This document shows positions 25,341 to 33,620 of a stretch of DNA of 64,000 nucleotides, in pieces. The notes under the pieces are model-generated. The model was not told where the DNA came from. It searched no databases and saw nothing but the letters and a program-made list of their open reading frames with translations. Every line of letters begins with the position of its first letter. The first letter of the stretch is position 1. The position numbers and the translations under genes were made by a program. Origin of the DNA: Planotetraspora phitsanulokensis (lineage in GTDB: Bacteria > Actinomycetota > Actinomycetes > Streptosporangiales > Streptosporangiaceae); NCBI RefSeq assembly GCF_016863295.1, contig NZ_BOOP01000003.1, positions 496,001 through 560,000 on the forward strand. Direction: 5' to 3'.

Positions 25341-26173
25341 GTGGGCAGCGGGGTGGTTCGTGCGAGCACGGCGATGCCGGCGCCGGCTACCAGGGCGAAT
25401 ACGACGGCGATCGCCGCGTGGTCCGGCAGGGGTTCACCGAGGAGCGAGGCGCCGCAGGTCACGGCGGTGAGCGGATCGGCCACCTGCAGCGTGGCGAATG
25501 CCACGCCGAAATGCCCGCTCCCCCGCTGTCCGCCCGCGCTCCTGGGGGGATGGGCGTACGCGCGCTGGATCAGCATCAACGCGGCCACAGCCGGCAGCGG
25601 CAGGGCCGCGAGGAGCCACAGGTTGTCGCCTGTTCCGCCCACGACGACGTGGGTGAACGTCGCGGTCGCGCCGTACAGGACTCCGGCGGCGAGTGCGAGC
25701 AGGGCGCTGCGGACGGCGCCCGCCGAGTACTGAGCGAGACCGAAGCAGGCCAGGGCGGCGAGACCGGTGGCCACGAGCATGGCCACCGCCGCCGCGTTCG
25801 TCAGTTGCGGTGTCTGGGAGGACGGCGGGACGAGCAGCACAAGGCCGATCAGCCCGACGCTCACCAGACACGCGGCGGCGAGTTCCCCGGGTCCTGTGCT
25901 GCGGCCGTGCATCGCGGAGGCGATCGGCAGGGCGAACAGGAGGCTGGCCACTCCCATCGGCTGCACCACGCTCAGCGGGCCGAGGCTCAGCGCGACGACG
26001 TGCAGGGTGGCTCCGGCGGCGCTCGCCGCGGCACCGGCCAGCCAGGCCGGCCTGCGAAGGAGCACACGCAGACGAGGTGTGGAGGAACGGGCGGCTTCGT
26101 GTTGCTGCAGCGCAGCGCCGAGGGCGAAGAACAACGAGCCGAGCAGCGCGACGCCGGCGGCGAGTGCGGTCAT
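25337..26173 (-). CDS. EamA/DMT superfamily membrane transporter
   Basis: 278 aa with nine or ten hydrophobic helices, the usual size of drug/metabolite transporters. Typical elements are LSLGPLSVVQPMGVASLLFALP in the first half and FATLQVADPLTAVTCGASLLGE in the second. ATG 26173 is chosen because it overlaps the upstream glycosyltransferase stop (ATGA); the longer open frame to 26674 only reads through that gene in another frame. Sandwiched between two glycosyltransferases, it may move a lipid-linked sugar or precursor across the membrane (inference). Confidence 0.88.
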   Translation of the reverse strand: MTALAAGVALLGSLFFALGAALQQHEAARSSTPRLRVLLRRPAWLAGAAASAAGATLHVVALSLGPLSVVQPMGVASLLFALPIASAMHGRSTGPGELAAACLVSVGLIGLVLLVPPSSQTPQLTNAAAVAMLVATGLAALACFGLAQYSAGAVRSALLALAAGVLYGATATFTHVVVGGTGDNLWLLAALPLPAVAALMLIQRAYAHPPRSAGGQRGSGHFGVAFATLQVADPLTAVTCGASLLGEPLPDHAAIAVVFALVAGAGIAVLARTTPLPT

Positions 26174-27459
26174 GCAGTTCGCTGCCTGGCGGTCCGGCCA
26201 CGGTCGCGCACCAGCTCCTCGAGCAGGGCGTCCCACCGCCTGCCGATGTCGTCGGGGTCGTACGCGGCGGCTGTGCCGGCCGCTGCGGCGCCGAGCGCAC
26301 GGCGCGCCTGCTCGTCCTCGATGAGTTCGCAGACGGTGCGGGCCAGCTCGCCGACGTTCTCGGCCCCGACCAGGCGTCCGTCCACGCCGTCGGTGATCAC
26401 CTCCGCCGGCCCCGTGGGGCAGTCGAACGCCACGACCGGCAGGCCCTTGCTCATCGCCTCGAGCAACACCATCGGCATGCCCTCGGAACGCGAGCTGAGC
26501 ACGAACATGCTCGCCTTGGACAGCTCCTCGCCGACCTGGTCGGTGCGTCCCATCAGGAACACCGTGTCGTCGAGGCCGGCGTCCTCGATCTGTGCGGAGA
26601 GCCGGTCGAGCCAGGGGCCGGAGCCGAAGATCCGCAGATGCCACTCCGGGTGCCGGTCGGCGACCAGGCGCCATGCCGAGATCAGCAGGTCGAACCCCTT
26701 GTTCCGATCGAGCCGGCCGACCGCGACGGCTGAGTGGCTGTCTAGCGAGGCCGGCTGTCCGCCGAGCGGCGGCAGGGCATTGGGAATGCGGGCGACACGC
26801 TGGCCGGGCAACAGCGCCGCGTACTGGTCATGATCGGACTTGGTCAGGGTGACCACCGCGTCGAATCTGCTGTAGCGGCGGGCGATGACCTCGTAGAGCC
26901 GGCGCCTGTGCGCGGTCAGATGGCGATGCTCCTGACCGATGGTGATCACTTCGGGCGGTGCGAAGGAGGTGATGAGGAGATTCAGCGCCGGACGCGTCCC
27001 GATCAGTGTGCCTCCGCGGAGGCTGCGCAGGTAACGCACCACCAGCAGGTCGGTCCACAGAGAGCAGCTCCGGTACACGGGCTCGGCGGTGGGGACCAGG
27101 ACGCTGGGGAGCCGCGCCAGCCACCGCGCCGCTCCGGTCTTCTCCTGGGTGCGGTCGTCCAGGGTGATCACCTTGACTCCGTGCGGGATGTCGAAGAAGG
27201 GTCTGTTCCTGGTCCGGACGACGCTGATGACCTCGACGTCCCGCTCCTGCGCCAGGTAACCGGCCAAGTTGAGCACTGTGCGGATCGTTCCGCCCATGCC
27301 GAAGGCGTGGAAGAGCACGATGCGCACGACATCCGAGTCGGCCGCGCGGCCGCGGCGCGCGCGCCACAGGTTGGCCAGATCGAGCAGGCGCAGGGCCGTC
27401 CAGCGCACCCATCGGGCGCCTCGTCCCAGCACCCACGTCCGAAAACGCCGCACCGTCAC
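26170..27459 (-). CDS. Glycosyltransferase family 4 (second copy in the operon)
   Basis: 429 aa. N-terminal half with VLFHAFGMGGTIRTVLNLAG (about residue 48, glycine-rich acceptor loop); C-terminal half with AVAVGRLDRNKGFDLLISAW (about 238), DTVFLMGRTDQVGEEL and the E-x7-E motif in SRSEGMPMVLLEAMSKGLPVV (about 325). It is only distantly related to the 24030 gene. The sequence resembles GT4 enzymes of cell-wall glycopolymer or capsule synthesis. GTG 27459 overlaps the membrane-protein stop (GTGA). Cytoplasmic, using nucleotide sugars. Confidence 0.9.
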   Translation of the reverse strand: MTVRRFRTWVLGRGARWVRWTALRLLDLANLWRARRGRAADSDVVRIVLFHAFGMGGTIRTVLNLAGYLAQERDVEVISVVRTRNRPFFDIPHGVKVITLDDRTQEKTGAARWLARLPSVLVPTAEPVYRSCSLWTDLLVVRYLRSLRGGTLIGTRPALNLLITSFAPPEVITIGQEHRHLTAHRRRLYEVIARRYSRFDAVVTLTKSDHDQYAALLPGQRVARIPNALPPLGGQPASLDSHSAVAVGRLDRNKGFDLLISAWRLVADRHPEWHLRIFGSGPWLDRLSAQIEDAGLDDTVFLMGRTDQVGEELSKASMFVLSSRSEGMPMVLLEAMSKGLPVVAFDCPTGPAEVITDGVDGRLVGAENVGELARTVCELIEDEQARRALGAAAAGTAAAYDPDDIGRRWDALLEELVRDRGRTARQRTA

Positions 27460-28322
27460 CTCCTGTCGTACCGGCTGCCGGCCACCCCACGTGCGCGACC
27501 GGCGGGCGCGGAGCGGCCGTGCGCGGAACGCACTGCCAGGTGAATCGTCTGATCGCGCTTACTGATGCTCAGGTAGACCACGAAGGCCACGATGGCGATC
27601 AGGAAGAGGAAGCTCGTGACGACGGTCCCGAGGCCGAGGCCGCCTTCCTCGCCCGGCTGCGACAGGTAGTCGCCGAGAGAAGCACCCAATGGACGGGTGA
27701 GGACGTAGGCGATCCAGAAGGTCAGAACGCTGTTGACCTTCAGCACCCCGTGGGCGAGGGCGACAAGCGCGATCAGGGCGGCGAACATCACGGCGGACGG
27801 CAGGTAGCCCATGTTCAGGCGCTCGGCGACGAGGTCGCCGGACGCGGTCCCGAGCGCGAAGGTGAACAGGATGGCAAGCCAGTAGAAGCTCTCCCGCCGT
27901 GTGCTGGAGATGGTGTGGATGGACAACGTGCGCTCGACGGCGTACCAGGCGGCGAAGGTCACGATCAGCGCGAGCCCGAAGACCGCCGTGGTGATCTCCA
28001 GTGGGACCCCCAGACCGTCGGTCAGGTTGTCGGTGATCAGTGTGCCCACGACGCTGATCAGGGCCACGGTGACCCAGTAGATCCACGGCACGTACGCCCC
28101 GGCATGGAACTGGAGGACGAGGAAGAGGGCCAGCAGACCGGCCATGACGCAGGTGGTGGTGGTCAGCCCCAGGTTCATCGTGGTGCTGAGGAAATCGGCG
28201 GCGGTCTCCCCGACGGTCGTGCAGAGGATCTTGATGATCCAGAAATAGACCGTGACCTCGGGCACCTTGTTGAGGGCCTGCCTGGCATGCCAGGAGGCCG
28301 TTCTCGATTCGGGAGTCATCAT
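27456..28322 (-). CDS. COG4705-type multi-spanning membrane protein
   Basis: 288 aa, about eight membrane helices. The motifs KVPEVTVYFWIIKILCTTVG, ETAADFLSTTMNLGL near the N-terminus and a similar second block YWLAILFTFALGTASGDLVAE show an internal duplication; LTRPLGASLGDYLSQP near the C-terminus is the third conserved loop. This is the pattern of the uncharacterised COG4705 membrane-anchored proteins. The start lies at ATG 28322 or 28319. It heads a four-gene operon with two glycosyltransferases and an EamA exporter and is divergent from an OmpR-type two-component system across a BlaI-like operator. Confidence 0.85.
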   Translation of the reverse strand: MMTPESRTASWHARQALNKVPEVTVYFWIIKILCTTVGETAADFLSTTMNLGLTTTTCVMAGLLALFLVLQFHAGAYVPWIYWVTVALISVVGTLITDNLTDGLGVPLEITTAVFGLALIVTFAAWYAVERTLSIHTISSTRRESFYWLAILFTFALGTASGDLVAERLNMGYLPSAVMFAALIALVALAHGVLKVNSVLTFWIAYVLTRPLGASLGDYLSQPGEEGGLGLGTVVTSFLFLIAIVAFVVYLSISKRDQTIHLAVRSAHGRSAPAGRARGVAGSRYDRR

Positions 28323-28442
28323 CGGCCCAGGCTGGCACCTCGCGCCTGAACTCAACCTGACTGCGTGACGGGTGTCTTCACGTGCGGCGACGCCCGCTGG
28401 CGACCCTCGCTGGCCGTGGCATAGTCTGACGACCCCGACCTA

Positions 28443-28455
28443 CTACAGCGTGTAG
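28443..28455. promoter_or_regulatory. BlaI-type operator CTACA-N3-TGTAG (site 1)
   Basis: CTACAGCGTGTAG is a perfect 5-bp-arm dyad 15 bp before the response regulator ATG at 28470 and between it and the divergent operon at 28322. Identical arms occur twice more at 31783 and 31807, upstream of a BlaI-family repressor gene. BlaI/MecI/CopY repressors recognise TACA...TGTA dyads. Confidence 0.7.
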
Positions 28456-28469
28456 GGAGATCCGATCTC

Positions 28470-29132
28470 ATGCCCACCGTCGCCATCGTCGAGGATGACT
28501 CGGCGCTACGTCAGGTGCTCGGCCGCGGCCTGCGCGAGGAGGGGTTCGAGGTACCTGTCTGTGTCTCCACCGGATCGGACCTGCTCCGCCAGATCGACGG
28601 CGTGACTCCGGAGGTGTTCGTCGTCGACATCGGCCTTCCCGACGTGGACGGCCGCGACCTGTGCCTGGCTCTGCGGGCGCGCGGGGTGGATACGCCGGTC
28701 CTTTTTCTCACCGCACGTGGAGGCATCACAGACCGGCTGGCGGGATTCCACTCCGGCGCGGATGACTATCTCCCCAAGCCCTTCCATTTCGACGAGCTGG
28801 TGGTCCGCTTACTTGCGTTGATCCGCCGAAGCGGCTCCCAGCGTCCCGCGCCGCCGGGACTGCACCTTGATCCGGCCTCGCACACGCTCAGGGACGGAGC
28901 TCGGGCCGTCTCCCTGACCCCGACCGAGTTCCGCATGCTCGCGCTCCTGCTGGCGCGCCGAGGCGAGGTCGTCCGCCGTCAGGCCCTCATCAACGCGGCA
29001 TGGCCGCCCGGCGCCATGGTGCACGACAACACGCTGGACGCCTATGTCGTGCGGCTGCGCCGAAAGCTCACCGAAATAGGACGGGCCGGCGTGGTCACCA
29101 CCATTCGCGGGGTCGGATATTCGATCTCGTGA
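28470..29132 (+). CDS. Two-component response regulator, OmpR type
   Basis: 220 aa. Receiver domain with VAIVEDDSALRQVLGRGL, phospho-Asp in FVVDIGLPDVDG (about 51) and Lys in YLPKPFHFDEL (about 102). C-terminal winged helix at about 130-220 (LTPTEFRMLALLLARRGEVV, then DNTLDAYVVRLRRKL, TIRGVGYSI). The ATG lies 15 bp after a BlaI-like operator. It overlaps the kinase by 4 bp (GTGA). Likely regulates the divergent glycosyltransferase/exporter operon and itself falls under BlaI control (inference). Confidence 0.94.
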   Translation: MPTVAIVEDDSALRQVLGRGLREEGFEVPVCVSTGSDLLRQIDGVTPEVFVVDIGLPDVDGRDLCLALRARGVDTPVLFLTARGGITDRLAGFHSGADDYLPKPFHFDELVVRLLALIRRSGSQRPAPPGLHLDPASHTLRDGARAVSLTPTEFRMLALLLARRGEVVRRQALINAAWPPGAMVHDNTLDAYVVRLRRKLTEIGRAGVVTTIRGVGYSIS

Positions 29133-30442
29133 TCCGCAACAAGCTCGTCATCACGGCGACGGCCACGCTCGCCGCCGCCCTCGGGGCGCTGACCATCGGG
29201 TTCTCGTCGGTGTTGTCGTGGCGGCTGGAGCAGGACGCCGACGGCGTCCTGCGAGCGCGGGCGGAGGCCGCTGCGGCGAACATCACGATCCGGCAGGGGC
29301 ACCTGGCGCTCGCGGACACGCCCTACGACGAGGCGCTCGACAGCAGCGTATGGGTGTTCGACGGAAACGGAACACTGATCAGCAGCCCGTCCAGATTGAG
29401 CCGGCTCGACCCCGCCGCCCGAACGGTCAGCACGTCGCCCCAGCCCACCCCCCGTGACGTGCACGACGACACACGGATGCTCGCGCTTCGCCTGCGTGAC
29501 GCCGGCGCGCCGAAGGCGACAGTGGTCGCGGCCCTGTCGCTGATCCCGTATGAGGATGCCGCACGCACCGCACTGATCGGCGCTCTGATCTTCGATGTGC
29601 TGATCCTGGCCATCGGCGCCTTCTTCATCCGCCGGACCGTCCTGCATGCGCTACGGCCAGTGGGGCAGATGACCGCCCAGGCGGCCACGTGGTCGGAACG
29701 GGATCTCGATCGGAGATTCGGGCTGGGGCCTCCGCGGGACGAACTGACCGGACTGGCCGCGACCCTCGACACCCTTCTGGCCCGGCTGTCCGCAGCCCTG
29801 CGCCACGAGAAGCGGGTCACCGCCGAGATCGCACATGAACTGCGGACCCCTCTCACGCAATTACGGCTCGAGACCGAGATCGCTCTTCGCCAGGACCGGC
29901 CGCCCGATCAACTGCGCAGCGCGCTCCGGCAGGTCCTCGCAGGAACCGACCGGCTGGCCGACACCGTCGACACGTTGATCGGGCTGGCACAACAGAGCAT
30001 CGATCCGTCCACGGGTACGTGCAAAGCCCTCGAAGCAGCGAACGCGGCGCTACGCTCCTCCACCAGCCTGGACAAGGACGTCCGGCTGGATCCTTCGGCC
30101 CAGACAGACCTTGTCGTCGCGTGCGACCGGGATGTGGTGCTCCGCATACTCCACCCGCTGCTCGACAACGCCGCGCGGTACGGCCGCTCGACGGTCATGC
30201 TGGGGATATGCCGCGACGGGAACAACGTGGTGTTCTCCGTCGCCGACGACGGTCCCGGATTCGGCCCCGAGGAGATCTCAACCGTCTTCATGCCGGGAGT
30301 CCAAGGAGCCGCCGCCGGCCCCGGAGAGGGCGCCGGCCTGGGACTGGCACTCGCCCGCCGGCTCACCGACGCGGCAGGTGGCACCCTGACTGCCAAGCTC
30401 TCGAACGGCGGCCTGATCGAGGTGCACCTCCCCGCGGCATGA
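29129..30442 (+). CDS. Two-component sensor histidine kinase, EnvZ/HisKA type
   Basis: 437 aa. TM1 (VITATATLAAALGALTIGFS), a short extracellular domain of about 120 residues, TM2 (LIGALIFDVLILAIGAFFI, about 150-170), HAMP (HALRPVGQMTAQAATW), HisKA with the phospho-His in TAEIAHELRTPLTQLRLE (about 235), then HATPase_c with LDNAARYGRSTV (N-box), DDGPGFGPEE (G1) and GLGLALARRLTDAAGG (G2). GTG 29129 overlaps the regulator stop; the frame continues upstream to 29000 but inside the regulator gene. A small sensor loop suggests envelope or intramembrane sensing. Confidence 0.92.
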   Translation: MIRNKLVITATATLAAALGALTIGFSSVLSWRLEQDADGVLRARAEAAAANITIRQGHLALADTPYDEALDSSVWVFDGNGTLISSPSRLSRLDPAARTVSTSPQPTPRDVHDDTRMLALRLRDAGAPKATVVAALSLIPYEDAARTALIGALIFDVLILAIGAFFIRRTVLHALRPVGQMTAQAATWSERDLDRRFGLGPPRDELTGLAATLDTLLARLSAALRHEKRVTAEIAHELRTPLTQLRLETEIALRQDRPPDQLRSALRQVLAGTDRLADTVDTLIGLAQQSIDPSTGTCKALEAANAALRSSTSLDKDVRLDPSAQTDLVVACDRDVVLRILHPLLDNAARYGRSTVMLGICRDGNNVVFSVADDGPGFGPEEISTVFMPGVQGAAAGPGEGAGLGLALARRLTDAAGGTLTAKLSNGGLIEVHLPAA

Positions 30443-30451
30443 GTGACAGGC

Positions 30452-31339
30452 TCAGCGCGCCACAAGCATCACCAGGATCGACGCGAAGTCCCGTGTGGCG
30501 TCGAACGCCGCCCCCGCTGCCAGCAGCGTCATCGCTCCCACGGCCCACAGGAGCCGACGATGGGTGACCGGCTCAGGCGTCAGCAGCGCGGAGACACGCT
30601 CGGCCACGCTGAGCTGGTGAAATCCCGGCGCCAAGGAAGAAGCCGCCGCGGAGGCCGATCTGGCCAAGGCGGCGGCCGCCAGCGCTTGGGCCACGAGACG
30701 ACGGCTCCCCGCCACGACCACGGCGTCCTCGTCCGCATCCCGCTCACACAGGAAACCGATGGATCGGCGAACGGGAACAAGCAGGGGGTTCATCGCCGCA
30801 GCCAGCTCCGCCAGCGCCAACGCGACAGAATGACGCGCCCGCAAGTGTGCCCGTTCGTGGGCGATCAGCGCCCGGCGCTGCCCGGCGTCGAGCGCGCGGA
30901 GCATGCCCTGCGTGACGACCACCCGTCCGCCGCCAGTACGAGATCCGGGAACGGCGAAGGCATCCGGCCTCGCATCGGCTACCACGAGCAGCTCTCCACC
31001 CGGCAGTGCACCGAGCCGCCGCAAACGCCGTCTCGCCTGAACCAGGCGACGCAGCGCCAAGAACGAGCGCACCGCACCCACACCGAGGATTGCCACGCCG
31101 ACCAACGACACGGCGTCGTGAACCGGCACCAGCCGCTCCGCGGCGTCGAATGCCGGAATGTCGTCGACGAGCAGTGACCCGAGCAGGAGGCACGTCCAGA
31201 CGGTGCCCGCCGCCGCGATCACCGCAGCGGCCGTCAGCGTCCACAGGCCGGCCCGCGGCGGCAGCGCCTTCGCGACCGCCCGGCTCGACACCGCCAGCAC
31301 GACGCAGACCAGCAGAGGCAGGTAGACGGCGACGGTCAC
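30452..31339 (-). CDS. M56 family membrane metallopeptidase (BlaR1/MecR1-like, no penicillin-binding sensor)
   Basis: 295 aa. Four or so membrane helices surround a cytoplasmic zinc-protease domain with the HExxH motif in ALIAHERAHLRARHS (about residues 165-179) and a downstream CERDADEDAVVVAG segment (about 207), where Glu and Asp complete the gluzincin site. True BlaR1 has an additional C-terminal beta-lactam-binding domain, absent here. GTG 31339 overlaps the BlaI stop (GTGA), so it is the signal-transducing protease paired with that repressor. It probably inactivates BlaI when the envelope is challenged (known for the family; inferred here). Confidence 0.9.
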   Translation of the reverse strand: MTVAVYLPLLVCVVLAVSSRAVAKALPPRAGLWTLTAAAVIAAAGTVWTCLLLGSLLVDDIPAFDAAERLVPVHDAVSLVGVAILGVGAVRSFLALRRLVQARRRLRRLGALPGGELLVVADARPDAFAVPGSRTGGGRVVVTQGMLRALDAGQRRALIAHERAHLRARHSVALALAELAAAMNPLLVPVRRSIGFLCERDADEDAVVVAGSRRLVAQALAAAALARSASAAASSLAPGFHQLSVAERVSALLTPEPVTHRRLLWAVGAMTLLAAGAAFDATRDFASILVMLVAR

Positions 31340-31716
31340 GACGAGCCTTCGGCGTCCAGCGCGGCACGAAGGGCGGCTTCGTCGGCCGCGTCGAGCGTGG
31401 TGACGAAGCGCATGAGGATCTCGCCGCGGTCGGCGCCGCCATTCAGAACGGCCCGCATCTGCTCGGCCGCGACCTCCGCGGCCCCCTTCACCGGCCTGTA
31501 CGTCGACCGGCCCGCCGGGCCCAACCGGTGAACCTGCCCCTTGGCGTGAAGCCGCGTCAGAATCGTGTGCACGGTGTTGTAGGCCAGATCTCCCCCGACG
31601 GCCACCTGGACCTCGGCCGCGGTCATCGGCCCGTCGGCCGCCCACAGGGCACTCAGAATCTCGCCCTCCAGTTGGCCCGCCGAACGTCTCGACCTGGCCG
31701 CGCCCCTGCCCGCCAT
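31336..31716 (-). CDS. BlaI/MecI/CopY family transcriptional repressor
   Basis: 126 aa. Winged-helix domain with LEGEILSALWAADGPMTAAE (about residues 15-34), LAYNTVHTILTRLHAKGQVH (recognition helix, about 44-63) and the wing GRSTYRPVKG, then a short dimerisation region (ILMRFVTTLDAADEAALRAAL). Typical length for BlaI. ATG 31716 is chosen over the upstream start at 31752 because GAGG precedes it. It is followed by the M56 protease gene. Two matching operators lie just upstream of its own gene and a third at 28443. Confidence 0.92.
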   Translation of the reverse strand: MAGRGAARSRRSAGQLEGEILSALWAADGPMTAAEVQVAVGGDLAYNTVHTILTRLHAKGQVHRLGPAGRSTYRPVKGAAEVAAEQMRAVLNGGADRGEILMRFVTTLDAADEAALRAALDAEGSS

Positions 31717-31782
31717 CTCACCTCGATTCGCCGGTCTACACCGTACCGCCACGGACGCACGAACACCCGAGCGTTCACGCCC

Positions 31783-31819
31783 CTACAGTGTGTAGGAACC
31801 TACCTACTACATCATGTAG
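31783..31819. promoter_or_regulatory. Paired BlaI-type operators (sites 2 and 3)
   Basis: CTACAGTGTGTAG (31783-31795) and CTACATCATGTAG (31807-31819) share identical arms and have centres 24 bp apart, slightly more than two helical turns, suiting cooperative dimer binding on one face. They lie between the blaI start (31716) and the divergent DedA-UppP operon, so one repressor can shut both directions. Confidence 0.75.
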
Positions 31820-31872
31820 GGTCATAGCCCACTCAGCTGGCGAAACAGCCGCATAAACGTAGGGAGATCGTG

Positions 31873-31929
31873 GTGAACCTGGCCCCCGGACAGCGTCGGT
31901 CCCGTGCCATGGCGGTGCGACCCGCGTGA
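31873..31929 (+). CDS. Possible 18-aa leader peptide ahead of the DedA gene
   Basis: GTG 31873 follows AGGGAG at a usable distance; the frame starts MNLAPGQRRSRA and stops at 31927-31929, overlapping the DedA GTG start (GTGA). It may only serve to bring ribosomes to the DedA start, which lacks its own Shine-Dalgarno. No similarity can be claimed at this size. Confidence 0.3.
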   Translation: MNLAPGQRRSRAMAVRPA

Positions 31930-32642
31930 CCACGGCCACTCCCTCAGCGCTCACCGCCGCCGTCAACCTCCTCGATCCCACCTCGCTGCTCCAGACCTTC
32001 GGAGTCGTGGGCGTCGCCGCGACCTTGTTCGCCGAGACCGGTCTGCTCGTCGGCTTCTTCCTGCCGGGCGACTCGTTACTGTTCCTCGCCGGCATCGCCG
32101 CGTCCCCGGTGGCGCAGGACATCGTCGGCGTGCGACTCAGCCTTCCGCTGTTGCTGCTGGTCGCGCCCTTGGCCGCCATCATCGGCGCACAGCTCGGCCA
32201 CCACCTCGGCTCACGCTTCGGCCGCCGACTGTTCGCCAAGCCGGACTCGCGCCTGTTCAAATCAGCCCACGTGGCCCGTGCCGAGGCCTACTTCGACCGG
32301 TACGGCCCCGCCAAGGCGGTGATACTCGCCCGTTTCGTCCCGGTCGTACGAACGCTCCTCAACCCCGTCGCAGGCGTCCTCCAGATGCCGCCAGGGCGGT
32401 TCCTCCGGTGGAACATCATCGGCGGCCTGCTGTGGACCGACGCCATCCTGCTCGCCGGCTACCTGGCCGCCGGCACGCTCCGCGACACCGTGGGCGCACA
32501 GAACATCGACAGGTACCTTCTCCCCGTCATCGCGTTGATCGTGCTGGTATCCCTCACACCGCTGTTCATCGAAGTGCTGCGGCACCGCAGAGGCCGACGC
32601 ACCGCCGAAGGAGCCGCGCCCATCGACGGAGGACACCGATGA
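31926..32642 (+). CDS. DedA family (SNARE-associated/VTT domain) membrane protein
   Basis: 238 aa, five or six hydrophobic segments. Signature features: AETGLLVGFFLPGDSLLFLAG (about residues 37-57), GSRFGRRLF, YFDRYGPAKAVILARFVPVVRT (about 122-143, the conserved F/Y-x-R-[YF]-G and R-F-x-P-x-x-R) and LRWNIIGGLLWTDAILLAGY. DedA/VTT proteins include undecaprenyl-phosphate flippases that recycle the cell-wall lipid carrier. GTG 31926 is the start; its stop overlaps the UppP start (ATGA). Together they would regenerate and return undecaprenyl phosphate, a coherent envelope-stress response under BlaI-type control. Confidence 0.9.
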   Translation: MTTATPSALTAAVNLLDPTSLLQTFGVVGVAATLFAETGLLVGFFLPGDSLLFLAGIAASPVAQDIVGVRLSLPLLLLVAPLAAIIGAQLGHHLGSRFGRRLFAKPDSRLFKSAHVARAEAYFDRYGPAKAVILARFVPVVRTLLNPVAGVLQMPPGRFLRWNIIGGLLWTDAILLAGYLAAGTLRDTVGAQNIDRYLLPVIALIVLVSLTPLFIEVLRHRRGRRTAEGAAPIDGGHR

Positions 32643-33592
32643 GCGCACATCTGTCCTACCTGGAAGCTCTCGCCGTCGGTGCCCTCCAGGGCATCACCGA
32701 ACTGTTCCCCGTCTCCAGCCTCGGGCACAGCGTGCTCCTTCCGGCGCTGGTCGGCGGGCGCTGGGCCGACGATCTCAACGTCTCCACACCCGAGTCGCCC
32801 TACCTGGCCTTCGTCGTGGGACTGCACGTCGCGACCGCGCTCGCGCTCATGCTGTTCTTCTGGCGTGACTGGCTCCGCATCGTCACCGGTTTCGTGACGT
32901 CGATACGCCATCGACGCATCGCCACAGCCGACGAGCGCCTGGCCTGGATGATCATCATCGCCACGATTCCCGTAGGGGTAACCGGCCTGCTCCTGGAACA
33001 CACCTTCAGGACCGTCCTCGGCCGCCCGTTGCCCGCGGCGGTCTTCCTGGCACTCAACGGCGTGATCCTGTACGGCGCGGAACTCCTGCGCCGGCGAACA
33101 CTCGCCATCCGGCCCGCGACGACACCCGCAATGGCCGGCGCCGGTGTCGACGCCGCGGCGCTCGGGAGCGGAGACCAGGGCACCACGGATCTGGCCGGTG
33201 ATCGACGTCTCGCCGCACGGTCCTGGCGCGACACCACGCTCATCGGCACCGCACAGGTCCTCGCGCTGCTACCCGGCATCAGCCGATCGGGTGCCACCAT
33301 GGCGGCCGGGCTGTTCCGCGGACTCGACCACGACGACGCCGCCCGTTTCTCCTTCCTCCTTGCCACACCGGTCATCCTCGCCGCCGGGGTACTAAAACTT
33401 CCCGATCTGTTCGGCCCGCTCGGCGACGGCATCCACGGGCAGGTCCTCGCGGGCAGCGCCGCGTCGTTCGTCTGCGCGTACCTCGCCGTGCGGTTCCTCA
33501 CCAGGTATTTCCAGACCCGGACCCTGATCCCGTTCGCGGTGTACTGCACCGCTGCCGGAGTGGCGAGCTTCGCCTGGCTGGCCACCCGCTAG
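32639..33592 (+). CDS. uppP: Undecaprenyl-diphosphatase (UppP/BacA)
   Basis: 317 aa with about eight membrane helices. The two catalytic regions are intact: ALQGITELFPVSSLGHSVLL (residues 15-34, the Glu-rich E-x-x-P-[IV]-S-S-x-G-H box) and LPGISRSGATMAAGLFRGLD (about 216-235, the PGxSRSGxT box). The enzyme removes a phosphate from undecaprenyl pyrophosphate, recycling the peptidoglycan lipid carrier; its overexpression gives bacitracin tolerance. A variable Ala/Gly-rich loop of about 35 residues (155-190) is longer than in E. coli. ATG 32639 overlaps the DedA stop; the same frame is open upstream through the DedA gene by chance. Confidence 0.95.
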   Translation: MSAHLSYLEALAVGALQGITELFPVSSLGHSVLLPALVGGRWADDLNVSTPESPYLAFVVGLHVATALALMLFFWRDWLRIVTGFVTSIRHRRIATADERLAWMIIIATIPVGVTGLLLEHTFRTVLGRPLPAAVFLALNGVILYGAELLRRRTLAIRPATTPAMAGAGVDAAALGSGDQGTTDLAGDRRLAARSWRDTTLIGTAQVLALLPGISRSGATMAAGLFRGLDHDDAARFSFLLATPVILAAGVLKLPDLFGPLGDGIHGQVLAGSAASFVCAYLAVRFLTRYFQTRTLIPFAVYCTAAGVASFAWLATR

Positions 33593-33620
33593 CCCGACGT
33601 CCAATCGCCGTCCCTTGAGG

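Noticed and set aside
25232-26833. 533-codon plus-strand frame
   Set aside because: Antisense shadow of the EamA and glycosyltransferase genes, which have motifs and 4-bp overlaps.
31904-33592. A single 562-codon frame spanning DedA and UppP
   Set aside because: Only the UppP part (from ATG 32639) is protein-like; the first 245 codons are the DedA gene read in the wrong frame. No fusion protein.
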